Assembly: GCA_036850595.1 (NCBI GenBank)
Contig: CM072160.1
Span: 4,109,773-4,173,772 of the forward strand
DNA: 64,000 nt
Direction of reading: 5' to 3'
From: Rhyacichthys aspro
Lineage: Eukaryota > Chordata > Actinopteri > Gobiiformes > Rhyacichthyidae
How positions within the stretch are numbered: position 1 is the stretch's first letter; every line of letters begins with the position of its first letter. Of this stretch, positions 24,050 through 36,478 are shown in pieces. The notes below the pieces were generated by a model that did no database searches, was not told the origin of the DNA, and saw nothing but the letters and a program-made list of their open reading frames with translations. The position numbers and the translations under genes are program-made.

Positions 24050-24660
24050 AAAACCTGTTCAAATCGCTCTAAAACCTGTTGAAGTCCGTCTAAAACCTGT
24101 TCAAATCCATTTAGAACCTGTTCAAGTCCATCTATAAAGTGTTCAAGTCCATCTAAAACCTTTTCAAATCCATCTAAAACTTGTTCAAGTCTATCTAAAA
24201 CCTGTTCAAATTCATCTAAAAAGTGTTCAAGTCTATCTAAAACCTGTTCAAGTCCATCTATAAAGTGTTCAAGTCCATCTAAAACCTTTTCAAATCCATC
24301 TAAAACCTTTTCAAGTCCATCTAAAACCTGTTCAAGTCCATCTAAAACCTGTTCAAGCCCATCTAAAACCTGCTTAAATCCATCTAAAACCTGTTCAAAT
24401 CCATCTAAAACCTGCTTAAATCCATCTAAAACTTGTTCAAGTCCATCTAAAACCTGTTCAAATCCATCTAAAACCTGTTCAAATCCATCTAAAACCTGCT
24501 TAAATTCATCTAAAACTTGTTCAAGTCCATCTAAAACCTGCTTAAATCCATCTAAAACCTTTTGAAGTCCATCTATAACCTGTTCAAATCCATCTAAAAC
24601 CTGCTTAAATCCATCTAAAACCTGTTCAAGTCCATATAAAACCTGTTCAAGTCCATCCAA
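24050..24660. repeat. 21-bp minisatellite without transposon flanks
   Basis: About 29 units of aaacctgttcaaatccatct and variants, in the intron between e1 and e2. The 21-bp period keeps a 227-codon frame open on the minus strand, reading DGFEQVL heptads. It has no start context or splice link to e2, so I treat it as non-coding. Confidence 0.92.
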
Positions 24661-25349
24661 ACGGTATTTTATTTCTGGCCTGGACTAGATTGGTTAATAA
24701 TGAATAAGCTGTAGGTGTGATCCCATTGTAAATCCAGTCCGCAGCAGCAGACACTGTCTTTACTAATTCTATTAAAGTGTGTCTCTGTCAGAGTGTCTCT
24801 AATGAAAGGAAAATGTCTTGTTCATCAGTGACAGCTCATTCATTAAGCTCTGCAGTTCTCCAGCGACGGACTGTTCGCTCAGAGGCGTCTTCAACCAGCT
24901 TTTCTCTCAATATATTCATAAGCTGTAAACTGGTGACACTCTGGCTTTGAGAACGCATCACTGACTGACTTAGGTGTGATGTAACTCTTTTAATGTGGTT
25001 AATATTAAAAGTTGAATTATGATAAAAGAAAGATTAGCAGAACCTGGACCTCAGTTTAGAATAAATACACTACAGTGGTTTGGTTAGACTCTTGAACTGC
25101 GCTAGTGTCCTTGTCCTTGTTTACATTCATCAGAAAATCAATCTATTAAATGTTCAGTTTGCAGTTTTTCATGATATCACAGAGCTCACAGCCCTCTTTT
25201 CTACAGCCTGTGAGCAGCTACGGTGGCCCTGCGGGTTCAATGAATAAACACAGTGGATAGAGGTCAGTTTCTCTTTCTCTGGTTCACCTGCAGGAACAAG
25301 AAGTAATAGACTGAAAAGCTCCTTCCACTGGATGAGCTGTAGAGTTACT

Positions 25350-26265
25350 ATAGTTACTATTTATGTGGCCCTTCAATGCATTTAGTAGGTCATATTTTTG
25401 GCACTAGGTTTTAATTGGATTTGAATCAGATTTTTTTTATTTGTTCTTGATATTCTTAAGCCAGTTTTTGTATAAACTGCTTAATTCCAAATAAAACATG
25501 TTCAAGTCCATCTAAAACTGTTCAAATCCATCTAAAACCTGTTCAAGTCCATCTAAAACCTGTTCAAATCCAATTAAAACCTCCACAAATCCATCTAAAA
25601 CCTGTTCAAATCCAACTAAGACCTCTTCAAATTCAACTAAAACCTGTTCAAATCCAACTAAAACCTCCACAAATCCATCTAAAACCTGTTCAAATCCAAT
25701 TGAAACCTCCACAAATCCATCTAAAACCTGTTCAAATCCAATTAAAACCTCCACAAATCCATCTAAAACATGTTCAAATCCATCTAAAACCTGTTCAAAT
25801 CCAATTAAAACCTCCACAAATCCGTCTAAAACTGTTCAAATCCATCTAAAACCTGCACAAATCCATCTAAAACTGTTCAAATCCAACTAAAACCTCCACA
25901 AATCCATCTAAAACCTGTTCAAATCCAATTAAAACCTCCACAAATCCATCTAAAACTGTTCAAATTCAACTAAAACTGTTCAAATTCATCTAAAACCTGT
26001 TCAAATCCATCTAAAACCTGTTCAAATCCAATTAAAACCTGTTCAAATCCAATTAAAACCTGTTCAAATCCATCTAAAACCTCCACAAATCCATCTAAAA
26101 CTGTTCAAACCCATCTAAAACCTGTTCAAGTCCATCTAAAACCTCCACAAATCCATATAAAATCTGTTCAAATGCAACTAAAACCGGTTTCCACTCAAAC
26201 GAAGTCAAAGCCTTCCATTCAAAATTAATAAAAGCCTCCCAAATGTCACTATAACACTGCTGCAT
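25350..26265. mobile_element. Minisatellite-bearing hAT-like element, reverse orientation
   Basis: The left part (gtggcccttcaatgcattta) is the complement of the right end of the element at 42714-43297, and the right part (ggtttccactcaaacgaag, then gcctcccaaatgtcac) matches the complement of the left interior. Between them lies a long 21-bp array (25495-26190). Terminal repeats are not recognisable. Confidence 0.6.
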
Positions 26266-26269
26266 TAAC

Positions 26270-29200
26270 GGGTGAATCAAAACTGTCTCTAGTGAATGAA
26301 TGTTAAAGTAAATAGTGAAGAATAGAACAGATAAACAAACATAGGTCTGTTTTAACACAAACGATGGTGGAGCTGGCCTCTGTCTCATCAATATTCAGTC
26401 TGTGATCAGTTCCTGGAGAGCACACCGCCGTTAAAGCCGCTGGAGTGATTAGCGATCTCGGGCCGATACAGACCGGACTCACTTCCACACTGTGTCCAGA
26501 TGTTACTGAGGTAGGTCCGGGCTAAAAGAGGTATTAATTACTGCTCTGCTTCTCCTCTGCCTCCTGTTGCCATCTGTTCCACTGCCTCCCTGTGTTTTTA
26601 TGTTTTTTATATTCATGAATCACTGCAGACTGACAGATGGCAGACACAAAGTCACATACTGCTGCAAAAAAAACCCCAAAACTCCTTCAAGATAAATGGA
26701 GTGTTTTTTAATGACAGGTTTTTTGGCGGAAAACTTCTTGTTTTTGACTCATTTTTGCAAATTCCTTCAAAGTACACTGTTACTTTGTAGGTAATTTAAA
26801 GTATTTTAAATGTGCGTTTGACTGAAATGTTGAATACAGTCGAACAAAATGAAATCAGTGAAAACAATGTCAGTACAAACCTGTTATTATCTGTTATTAT
26901 TAAAATAGAATAACAATAAACAGCAACTTTAATTCACAGACACTTCTTATGCTTATTATGTGAAGTTTAGCTTATATTAACTATCAAAAAACATAGTCTA
27001 TAGCATTTTTAAACCATACTGATTTAATTTGATGTGACTATGTTTTCAGAATCAGATTTATTGCCAGGTACAGTGAGAAATATTATCAGTAGGAATCTGT
27101 TTTGGTAAATGGTGCAAACAGAAATAAAGAAACAAACCACATTAAGACTTAAAACAGGTGTCTATCTTTAAAGAAAAACAGCAGTCAGCAGTTTATAATT
27201 CACCAAAATTAAACGGTGGTTGTCTGAAATGAATTAGTCTGGTCTCTGGATTTGAGATGATTTTTGGTTTTTTTTGGTTCTAATGCAACTGAAAAGACAC
27301 GCAACCAATCAGAGAACAGGGGGCAGCACCAATAAATACAGAATAAACTGCCCTGGGACACAATTAAATAATAATAATAATAATGAAACATCAGAGAAAT
27401 GAAGTACTTAAGTGTTACATACATCTGACAGAATTTCTACAAAACCTAGAGCTACCTTTTCACAAAGTAAATGGGTAAGACTGGCCAGGTAAACTGTTTA
27501 TATTTGTATATATTGGAAAAATAGACATTAAAGCGCCTCAAACTCAGTGGAGGGAGCCATTATTTCCTGTTCTTGTTCAGACAACTGCCCAAAAATGACA
27601 AACCAGACGAGTCCAGAGATAAACTGAGCACTGCTGGAGGAAAACATTCATTTAAACACACTTTTGTATGAAGGACGTTCAGATTTTGTGTTTAATTTTT
27701 GAAAGTGAACTCATACTCTGAACTCTCTGACCTGTTTCTACTGGGTTTATTTATTAGGATCAAAAACAACATTTTAACCCTAAAACAGTAGAAAGAGTTC
27801 ATTCAAATCCCACTCGCCTTAAATGATAAACTTTACTTTAGTCGCATTAGAGGCTCATGGGGGAAGAGATCAGAAAAAATGGAGTAGCGCATTGAATCGT
27901 GAAATTACATTCAGGCCGGTCTTTAAAGAGCCTTAACATTTTTAAATTTAACTTGTTGAGACCTCCAGAAGTGTGTGAGTCGTCTCAATGAAACGGATCG
28001 GCTTCGGGAAAATCAATGTTTCATTAGACGCTCTCCTTCACAGGTCAGAGCCAAAAGGACACACAGTTTACAGCATGATGTAATATGAGAGGATGTCCAA
28101 AAATGAGTGAAATCAAAAGAGGAATAACCCTAGAGTTGCATAAAACAAAAGCTGGAAGTGGAAGTTTACAAGGTTTTAAAGGGAATGTATTATTAAAACT
28201 GTCGCTGCTGTGCTCGCCCCGGAGGGATCTCTCTAATAAAGTGCCTCGAGATGGTTGTTTATTGTACTGAATGAATAAAGTTGTCTTCTGTGGCTTTAAA
28301 ACACTGACAAATGAAACATAAAACAACACAAATGGGACGAGGATGAGCAGAGATCAAATGGAAATCAAGCAGAGTGTGGAAAATAGATAAATTTTTCTTT
28401 GTAAAAACTAAAACATGATAAATGTAAACTATTTTTGGAGACTCTGGCTGGTGCTTGGTCACTAAATACTTCCCATAAACATTAGAATACATCGTTTTTG
28501 AGACGGGCTGAATTACCGTTCTGTTCTCTCGACTGATGCGTCCCGAACATTAACCTTTTCAAACAGACCCATTTAATTCAGCGACGGGGATCACTTCACT
28601 GCAATTTTCACTCAGTAGAATCGCGTTGGACCAGATTTAACAATTTGGGAGGGCTTTATTTGGTGCTTTGTTTCTGTGACTGGTTGTATCCGATTGCGCC
28701 AAAGCCAGTCTATTCTCCATCTGTCAGTACTGCCTCCTGAAAATCCAACTGGAATCCACAGAGACCAAACTAATTCTTTATAAGAGTAGAAAAAGAACAA
28801 GAATGTCTGACCAGGCCTGTGCAACAAATGATTTAGAGTTAATTGTTTCTTTTGTCCCTTTTCACCTCCTGCTGTGGAAGCCAGACCGTGCTTTTCTGAT
28901 GTAAAAGTTGTGAGAACTGCTTATTGGAAACAAGACCAACGATATTTGATTTGTGAGACCTTTAGTGCCACGCAAACACGGACCCTGCACAAACAGCCCC
29001 ACACTGCTCACAAACGGACCACCTGAGCCAATAAGATGAGATGATTTGAGTGCAGCGAGGGTCTAGCGCTCTGCAGACAGCTCCTATTATGTTCTAATAG
29101 ACAGCGGCGTCTTCACAGCGGCTCTATTACCGAGCTAAAGCGGAGACTCGGGCGGCGGTCTGGAGGAGCAGACGGGAGAGACAATTTGTTCCCATCTAAA

Positions 29201-29349
29201 ACCTGGCAGCTGCTGGAGTAGAGCCAGTCCAGGGGTTTAACACGAGGAGGACGCCGTCAGCTGCTCCTTTTCAACGCAAAGAGCCACCGTGCAGTGATTT
29301 GAGGAGTGTTTTTACATAAAGAACTCTCTGAGACTCTCTGAGAGATGAG
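26270..29349. other. Long middle part of the intron between e1 and e2
   Basis: About 3 kb without an exon, array or recognised element. A short ataataataat run lies at 27370-27385. Confidence 0.5.
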
Positions 29350-29645
29350 TTTGAAGCATGACTAATCGAGTAAAAAACGATTATTTATTACTTGTTTTTA
29401 CTTTTTCCACGAGATTATGAAAGTGTACAATATTGTTGATCTTATTTATATATCTTTATTATTTATTTAGAATTTTTTAAGCTATTTATTAACCTAACAT
29501 TTGAATAGATTATTTATTTTAAGGAAAATTCACTGTTTTGTTCAATAAATCCAACATGTTTCCAAAGTCAATGAATAATCGTGTAAAATAATCGTGATAA
29601 ATAATGATGATTATGATTTTTTTTTTATAATTGAGCAGCCCTACT
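29350..29645. mobile_element. hAT-like element fragment
   Basis: AT-rich stretch sharing caataaatccaacatgtttc, aaagtcaatgaataatcgtg and the end attgagcagccctact with the elements at 1274-1808 and 45240-45537. The CTT tract begins at its right end. Confidence 0.5.
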
Positions 29646-29647
29646 TA

Positions 29648-30140
29648 TAGTCTTCTTCTTCTTTCATTCTTCTTCTTTCCTTCTCCTTCTTCTATTCTTC
29701 TTCCATTCTTTTTCTTCTTCCATTCTTCTTTTCTTCTTCCATTCTTCTTTTCTTCTTCCATTCTTCTTCTTCTTCTTCTTCCATTCTTCTTCTTCTTTCA
29801 TTCTTCTTCTTCTTTCATTCTTCTTCTTCTTTCATTCTTCTTCTTCTTTCATTCTTCTTCTTCTTTCATTCTTCTTCTTCTTCTTCTTTCATTCTTCTTC
29901 TTCTTCTTCTTTCATTCTTCTTCTTCTTCTTCTTTCATTCTTCTTCTTCTTCTTCTTTCATTCTTCTTCTTCTTCTTCTTTCATTCTTCTTCTTCTTTCA
30001 TTCTTCTTCTTTCATTCTTCTTTCATTCTTCTTCCATTCTTCTTCTTCTTTCATTCTTCTTCTTCTTCTTCTTCTTCCATTCTTCTTCTTCTTTCATTCT
30101 TCTTCTTCTTCTTCTTCCATTCTTATTATTATTCTTCTTC
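29648..30140. repeat. (CTT)n microsatellite of about 490 bp
   Basis: Interrupted ttcttctt tract with regular ttcattc and tccattc breaks, in the intron between e1 and e2, about 190 bp from e1. On the fat2 sense strand it is a GAA-rich tract. The 193-codon plus-strand frame over it is an artefact. Confidence 0.95.
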
Positions 30141-30324
30141 TTCTATCACTATTACACTTTCATTCAGGACAAAGTAAAACCTAAGCTTAAAACCCGCCCC
30201 TTGATCTGGTGACATTTCCCCTCGTCGTCCAATCACCTGAACAAACAGACCTTTATGTAAAAGTTACCATTATTCCAGAGTCCGCTGCTCTGACCTACAC
30301 CGAGTCTAATCTAATTATTCTTAC

Positions 30325-30380
30325 CTCTAAAACATGCTCCGTTTGCTGCCGGTCCAGTTTTGAGGTGGTAGTAATCAAAC
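30325..30380 (-). CDS. fat2: fat2 exon e1 (cadherin repeat, partial gene)
   Basis: A 56-nt internal exon encoding GLITTSKLDRQQTEHVLE, the end of a cadherin EC repeat (the LDR motif is typical). The acceptor is tgttttctgccacag and the donor is AGAG/gtaaga. It enters in phase 1 and leaves in phase 0, so VLE joins VVVSDGG of e2, matching the FAT2 family. This is the first exon of the gene visible in the window. The signal peptide and the first cadherin repeats, which in FAT genes lie mostly in one very large early coding exon, are absent. On the plus strand a long CTT tract ends about 190 bp before this exon. Confidence 0.82.
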
Positions 30381-32246
30381 CTGTGGCAGAAAACACAGGA
30401 GAAAACAATTAGACGGCGAGTCCTCCGCGCGGCGGTGAAGCCACGGAGATGCTGTAATTAGTGGAGGCTGTCAGACGCGAGCGTGGAGTGGGTGTATTTG
30501 TAAAGAGAGTAAAAGCAGGAGAAGATGAAGTCATTAGTGCAGTTGTACAGAGATTACGAGGTACACAGTGTAAAGAGCTGCAGATACGAGAACAAACAAA
30601 GAACCGCCAGACACCCGAGGTCAGAAATGAGACGACTGCACCACCTTCGAGCAACACAGGACACACAGGCATTTATTAGACTCTGAATAATGTCACAGTC
30701 TGCTACTCCAAGAGCTAAGGATGTGTCAAATAATCATTCAATACAAATACTGACCTCAGTGCTGTTCTTTTCATTTTTATTTTATTGCCTAGTTTCCTTA
30801 GCAATACAAATATAATAACCCTATGTTAAAAAATACACTATGTACCTTTACGGGAAATAAAAAAGCCTTAAAATCATTAAAATATGTAGCCTCCTGCTTA
30901 AATATAATATTAAATCATTGTGTAAAGAGTTCTGTTGCAGTGCCCGTAAAAGCCGACTTTATTATTTATTTAATGCAAATGAGGAAATGACAGTTTGTGT
31001 TGTTGAATCCATCCTGCTCCATCATTTCAGACACATTCAATAAACTTTTATTCTCTTTGCTGAGCTGAGAGACCACCTCTGATAGACAATACACAAAAAC
31101 TGAACTGGAAATACCTGCGAGATGAACAAACAATGAAAAAAATATGCAGCATTGTACTTTATTTAACACATTAACGGACCTAAAAGATCTTTGTTTGGCC
31201 CTATCTGTGAAGAAAGTGTATTTAGGATCCAGTTTAACCAATCAGGAGCTGGTGTGGTTTTGGATACGCAGCCGGAGATGTATGTAAATAAATAAAAATG
31301 TATGTGCCAAAAAGTATTCCAAGCTATTTTTAACCACAAAATATTTTCAAAAAGTTCATCCAAACTTAAACTACATGCATCTAGACCTGATTATTTCTGT
31401 TGTTGAGGTAAAAGAAGAGTTAAATGAGTGGATAAATCAGCTCATTTTATTCCTGAGCGAACGTGAGAACACATCTCTTACAGTGTTACTTCCTGAGTTT
31501 GTCGAGAAGCGACGGATGTTTGTACAAACGCGTCGACGTGTTGGAGATACGACGCCCCGCAGCTGCTGTTTATTAATGAGAACACGACTGCCGGGCTTTA
31601 TGCTACATTAGCAGCTCAGACTGACGCTAACAAGCCCAGAGTACAGCACTCCACTTCTGTACCGTTAGCGCTAACAAGGAAAGAACAGTGACAGCTCACA
31701 GACTCAATAATACACAGCTCACACAAACAATGCACAACGCTCTGAAAAATAGCTCACGGAAATGCGCTGGAATCAACAGCAAAAGGTTTGATGTTGGAAT
31801 AAAAGGCTGACAACAAGTCTCCTTTGTGATAATGTAGGAACACAAGTGAAAGTCACCATCTAGAAACAGACCTCATGAAACTTTTAGGGATGTTACTTTT
31901 GTTATTTCAAGGTACTGTAAAAAAAAAAAAAACATAAACAGAGATCAAAACACATTATTCTGGATGTAGCTTTGGAGCCGACCCTCAGTTTTCTACTCTT
32001 TGCAAACTGAATTAACTCCTGAGTCCACTATTTCTACAGTGTATTCTTTTAAAAATGGTTCTCTCTTTAAAGATGAATTCTGTAATAGTAGTATATAACC
32101 AATCAAAACTAAACTTGGCATTTGTTTATCTTGGAAAAAAACTCCAGAAGCATATTTTAGGACATGTATTAACTGAAATTACCATCAGGCCTATTTCTGT
32201 TAGGTTTGTTCATAAACAAATATCTATATAGACCTCTAATAGCTGT
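30381..32246. other. Sequence upstream of e1 to the gap
   Basis: Should be the intron upstream of e1. No further cadherin exon is visible in 1.87 kb on either strand. Confidence 0.55.
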
Positions 32247-32346
32247 NNNNNNNNNNNNNNNNNNNNNNNNNNNNNNNNNNNNNNNNNNNNNNNNNNNNNN
32301 NNNNNNNNNNNNNNNNNNNNNNNNNNNNNNNNNNNNNNNNNNNNNN
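32247..32346. other. Assembly gap of exactly 100 N
   Basis: A run of exactly 100 N, the conventional length for a gap of unknown size. Exon order breaks across it: tail exon e28 at 32887 lies on one side and mid-ectodomain exon e1 at 30380 on the other. The sequence to its right begins inside a CTAAAACCTGTTGAAAT-type minisatellite, a typical place for a contig to end. Confidence 0.97.
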
Positions 32347-32568
32347 CCAACTATAATCTGTTGAAAACCAACTAAAACCTGTTGAAATCTAACTTAAACC
32401 TGTTCAAATCCCACTAAAACCAGTTTCCATAAAAGAAAAAAAATAATACTGTAAAATCAAAATGAAGATGAAACTTATATTCCAAATTTAATAATAAAAG
32501 CGTCCCAAGTGTCTACAATCTTCGGCCCTGAAATGATCTTATTTTCTATTACGGCCCCTCACTAGTTT
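32347..32568. mobile_element. Minisatellite-bearing hAT-like element, truncated by the gap
   Basis: Starts in the 21-bp array and continues with aaaaccagtttccataaaag, gcgtcccaagtg and ttcggccctgaaatgatc, ending acggcccctcactag: the complement of the left part of the elements at 36803 and 47814. The rest is lost in the gap. Confidence 0.6.
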
Positions 32569-32886
32569 AAGTTTCTGATCTAAACAAAGGCTACACTGGG
32601 ACAGGATCGCATCTAAATCAAGTCTAAACGATGATTAAAAACAAAAAGAGGAACCAAAACAAGAATTAAATGAATCACATGACCATAAACTACAAAACAA
32701 TTCAAAAATGAATAAAATAAGCACATATCGTACAAATATAAAGCTCTAACATTTTGTGAAATAATGTCCTTATTTTTCAGACTATTCCAGGTTTTGCAGG
32801 TTTTCCAGACCTGGTGGGAACCCTGTGCGTTGGAAAAGGAGCAGAAGGAGCATGAGAGTCGGACACAAAGGCGTGAGACATGGTAC

Positions 32887-32946
32887 CTTCGCTCTCGATT
32901 GTGTCCACCGCGTCATTGACCAATCGTATGACGGTCACTATGGAGG
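32887..32946 (-). CDS. fat2: fat2 exon e28 (FAT2-specific microexon of the tail)
   Basis: A 60-nt exon (phase 1 in and out) encoding ASIVTVIRLVNDAVDTIESE. This hydrophobic/acidic stretch is a recognisable FAT2 feature between CDDN and the final tail block. The acceptor is tttccctccacaag and the donor is GAAG/gtacca. It is the last exon found. The terminal tail (expected to begin with a YHWDTSDWMP-like motif) and the 3' UTR are absent between here and the gap. Confidence 0.88.
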
Positions 32947-33109
32947 CTTGTGGAGGGAAAGAGTACATACAGCACTGTGAGAAGTTTCAATTCAAAAACA
33001 AAAAAAATCTGAATCCTGTGTCAAATGGAAGCAGTTTAGCAAATTATAAAATGAACAAGCGACAAAATGGTTCAAGGCTGTAGTTGTTGGTTGACACTGA
33101 GAGAGGTGT

Positions 33110-33720
33110 GGTCGGTTTAGTCTTGGTTTAGTCTTGGTTTAGTCCTGGTTTAGTCCTGGTTTAGTCCTGGTTTAGTCCTGGTTTAGTCCTGGTTTAGTTA
33201 TGGTTTCGTCCTGGTTTAGTCCTGGTTTAGTCGAGCATATAGTCCTAGTTTAGTTCCTGGTATCACTTAAATTACTGGTTTAGTCCTGGTTTAGTACTAG
33301 ATTTAGGCCTGAGTTAGTCCTGATTTAGTCCTGATTTAGTTCTGGTTTAGTTCTGGGTTTAGTCCTGATTAGTCATGGTTTAGTTCTAGGTTTAGTCTCA
33401 AATTAATCCTAGATTTAGTCCTGTTTTGTGGTCTTACTTGAGTTAAGTTGCTTCTGATTCAGTCTAGTTTAGTCCTTAGTTTAATTCTGGTTTTAATCCT
33501 TGGTTTAGTCTCAATTTAGTCGTAGTTTAGACATAATTAAATCTACATTTTGCCTTAGTTCATTCTTGGTTTTGACCCAGTTTAGACTCAGTTTAGTTTA
33601 ATATTTCTGTGGCTTTAGTCTTTTAGTGTAAACTCACCCTTAGTTTCACTTTAGCTTTATATTAATCATAAATATATTTTAGTGTAATCCTGGTTTAGTC
33701 CTGATTTAGTTTAATTAATG
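33110..33720. repeat. Degenerate GGTTTAGTCCT array (opposite orientation)
   Basis: Begins as near-perfect tandem tggtttagtcc units (33115-33235) and decays to the right. It is the complement of the TAAACCAGGACT vocabulary in other introns. It lies between e27 and e28; a weaker cluster is at 34080-34290. Confidence 0.75.
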
Positions 33721-35681
33721 AATTTGTATCACACTGAATCATTTTGTTAGAAAAAATAATCACAATACATCACATTGTTTCAAGATAATGGCTTATTACA
33801 TTTTACACTTTTTATACTTTGCGTTGCATTTTGTCCATGTTTTTATGAGATTTTAGTCTAATATTGTGAAGACATCCTCGGTGTTGTCTGCTCTCCACGT
33901 TTCTTTGCAGGTTATAAAGCGTTCCTTGTTATTAAATCATTGTCATGTAAAAAAGAGAATCCAGAATCTTAAATTATATCGTAAAAAAATTGATAATTAT
34001 TTTATTCTAACGAAAAAATATCACTTTACGACGTGATATGGATCTAACAATACATTTCCGTAAACTGTTTTATATCTAGTCATTTACCAGGTTTAGTTTT
34101 GCACAGGTTTGGTTCTGATTTTAGGCTTGTTGTAGACTTTTTTTAGTTCTTGAATCTTGCTCAGTCTAGTCCTAGTCAAGTCCAAACCTGCATTAGTCTA
34201 ACGTTTGGCAATAATGTATGTTAAGACCTGGTTTAGTCCTACTTTTGTCTTGTTTTGTCCTATTTCTGTCTCATGTTTCAGTCCCGTCCCTCTCAGTGTG
34301 CGTCTTACAGCCTTGTCACATCAATAAAAACAGCCAGATGAGAAAACAGAACTCAAATAAAACACGACTCGTTCTTTAATGGAGCCCAAAGCAGTGAATG
34401 GCAACAGAGCGATGTTCATTTGGCACAATTCAATCATCGTTTTATCAATTATCTTCTCTGATGAGAACTGGACACAATACAACCACGATGAGTCGCTGCG
34501 GAAAGCAAAAGAATGAGTCAGCAAATCAAATCAGGTGAAAGACAATGACAGAGACGGCAACGGCACAGAATCCACAACCGGCAGCAGACCACAGCCTCCG
34601 GAAGACTGACAAAAACCCACTTATGAAATCAGGAGGAAAGGTTGGTGAAGTTTGAAAAGGACAACACATCCTGTGAATATATAAGACGGAAGTTCCAGTC
34701 TGGGCTCAAGGGAGATATCTGCTCCGGTACAGAAGATTTATGACCCTGGTTTAGGACTACAGCAGCAGAATATACAAGGAAATCAGGGCAAAAAAAACCA
34801 CTGCCCTAAAAGAGTCCTGATCCTGTCAGAATCCATGTTTGAAGATGAACATTTCTTCTTAATCTCCACTTACACTCCGCTCTGTTTAAAATGAGACCTT
34901 ATCTTGGCTTTTTTGTCAAAGATTTGAATCTATTTCAGAGTTTCCAGCGTGTGACGGCGGAAAATATGACTTGGAAAGTGTCTGTTCCAAAAAAATTCAC
35001 AAAAAATCGGAAAATCTAAATTCTTAGGCTAATTCTGATTGAATCAAATAATATCAACAATCGATTTTTTGACTACATTAACTCAACCTTCCCTCACTGC
35101 TTTTATTTGATCAAATTAAAGGAATTTTTAAGGATAACTAACAATTTGGAAAAAAAGGACAACTGAGAAACATGTTTGGAACAAGACTTATATTTTGTTT
35201 ACATACTTTTTATGTGTTTTTTGAGTATTTTGCCATGTCACTAATCGAATTAAAAGAGTTCAATCAAAAATCGTTTCGAGACCCCCAAGAATCAAACTGG
35301 AATCGGACTGACACTGAAAGATATACACCCTTAATACAAAGCAATACATTCACAAAATATAGAATAATTGGGTTTCTGATCCAGTTTTCTTTATGTTTTT
35401 TAAATACTATCAAGTTTACATTACTACTCCATCTGTAATAAGTTTCATTAGTTTAAGCTTTACCCTTTTTTTCCCCAAATATGGTCACTTCCTGTGTCTC
35501 CAGTTAGTGTAGTCTGTGTCCCAATGGTTCACCAACATTTTCTCACAGATAAATACATCCAAAAGAAGCAACACAAACTGATGAACTCAGAGCAATGTCC
35601 AGAGATGATTGTCAAAAGTGTTCACAGTGACATCTATTTCAATTATTTGCATTATTTAAAGTCGTCCGAGGCGTTTCTTAC
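33721..35681. other. Rest of the intron between e27 and e28
   Basis: Apart from a weak ggtttagtcct cluster at 34080-34290, nothing recognisable. Confidence 0.5.
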
Positions 35682-35795
35682 CGTTGTCGTCGCAGGAGTC
35701 GGACTGAAACGAGCTGAGGGACTGGACCTCGGAGTTACTGCCTTTGTTACTCCCCGAAAAACACGTGACCTCCTCGGCCATGTCCACCATTTTAC
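35682..35795 (-). CDS. fat2: fat2 exon e27 (cytoplasmic tail)
   Basis: A 114-nt exon (phase 1 in and out): GKMVDMAEEVTCFSGSNKGS then NSEVQSLSSFQSDSCDDN. The EVQSLSSFQS-SCDDN block is conserved in FAT tails and precedes the region known in FAT proteins to bind cytoskeletal partners. The acceptor is gtctctctttttcag and the donor is AACG/gtaaga. Confidence 0.94.
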
Positions 35796-36478
35796 CTGAA
35801 AAAGAGAGACAGGATTGCTTTAAATAACTCTAATTTATGAACGAAACAAGCTAAAGGCACAGGTTTGTCACACTTAAACGTTTCAGATCATCAAACAAAT
35901 GGAAATATTAGACAAAGATAACTCAAAATGCAGTTTTTAAGTTAATGTTAGTTACGTTAATGGCTCTCACTGTGGTTGAATAGAGTCCCAAAGCTTTAGA
36001 AATGGCTCTGATAGACGTCAATTACTTTGTTTCTCATCTGTTCCTGAATTTCTTTGGATCGTAGAATGATGTCTTGCTTTTAACCATCTTTTGTCCTACT
36101 TCACTTTGTCAGACAGGTTCTGTTTTAGTGATTTCTTGATTCAATAAGTCCGATAGTAATCAGGCCTGAGTGTGACAAGTGAAATTGAACTCAGCTTTCC
36201 AATAAAAATGTGATTAATCGCAGTTAATTCATGATTTTCACACAGGGCTAGGTAGGTTTGTATAGCTTTTTTTCCCCTTAATAAATAAAATCATCACTTA
36301 AAAACTGCATTTTGAGTTTACTTGAGTTATCTTTGTCTAATATTTAAATTTATTTGATGATCTGAAACATTTAAGTGTGATAATTGTGCAAGAAAACAAG
36401 AAATCCGGAAGGGGGCAAATACTTTTTCACGGCGTTGTAGCGCAGTGGCGTGAACGTTGTTTAGATCACACGACTTAC

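Noticed and set aside
24050..26190. Regularly spaced short repeats that could suggest a CRISPR array
   Set aside because: Head-to-tail 21-bp units without unique spacers, in vertebrate introns; they are minisatellites.
29631..30212. 193-codon plus-strand frame rich in Ser, Phe and Leu
   Set aside because: A product of the (CTT)n tract with no start context or domain.
36430..36455. tRNA A-box-like text (tagcgcagtggcg) beside e26
   Set aside because: No B box follows at the needed distance; exon e26 starts instead. Insufficient for a tRNA or SINE call.
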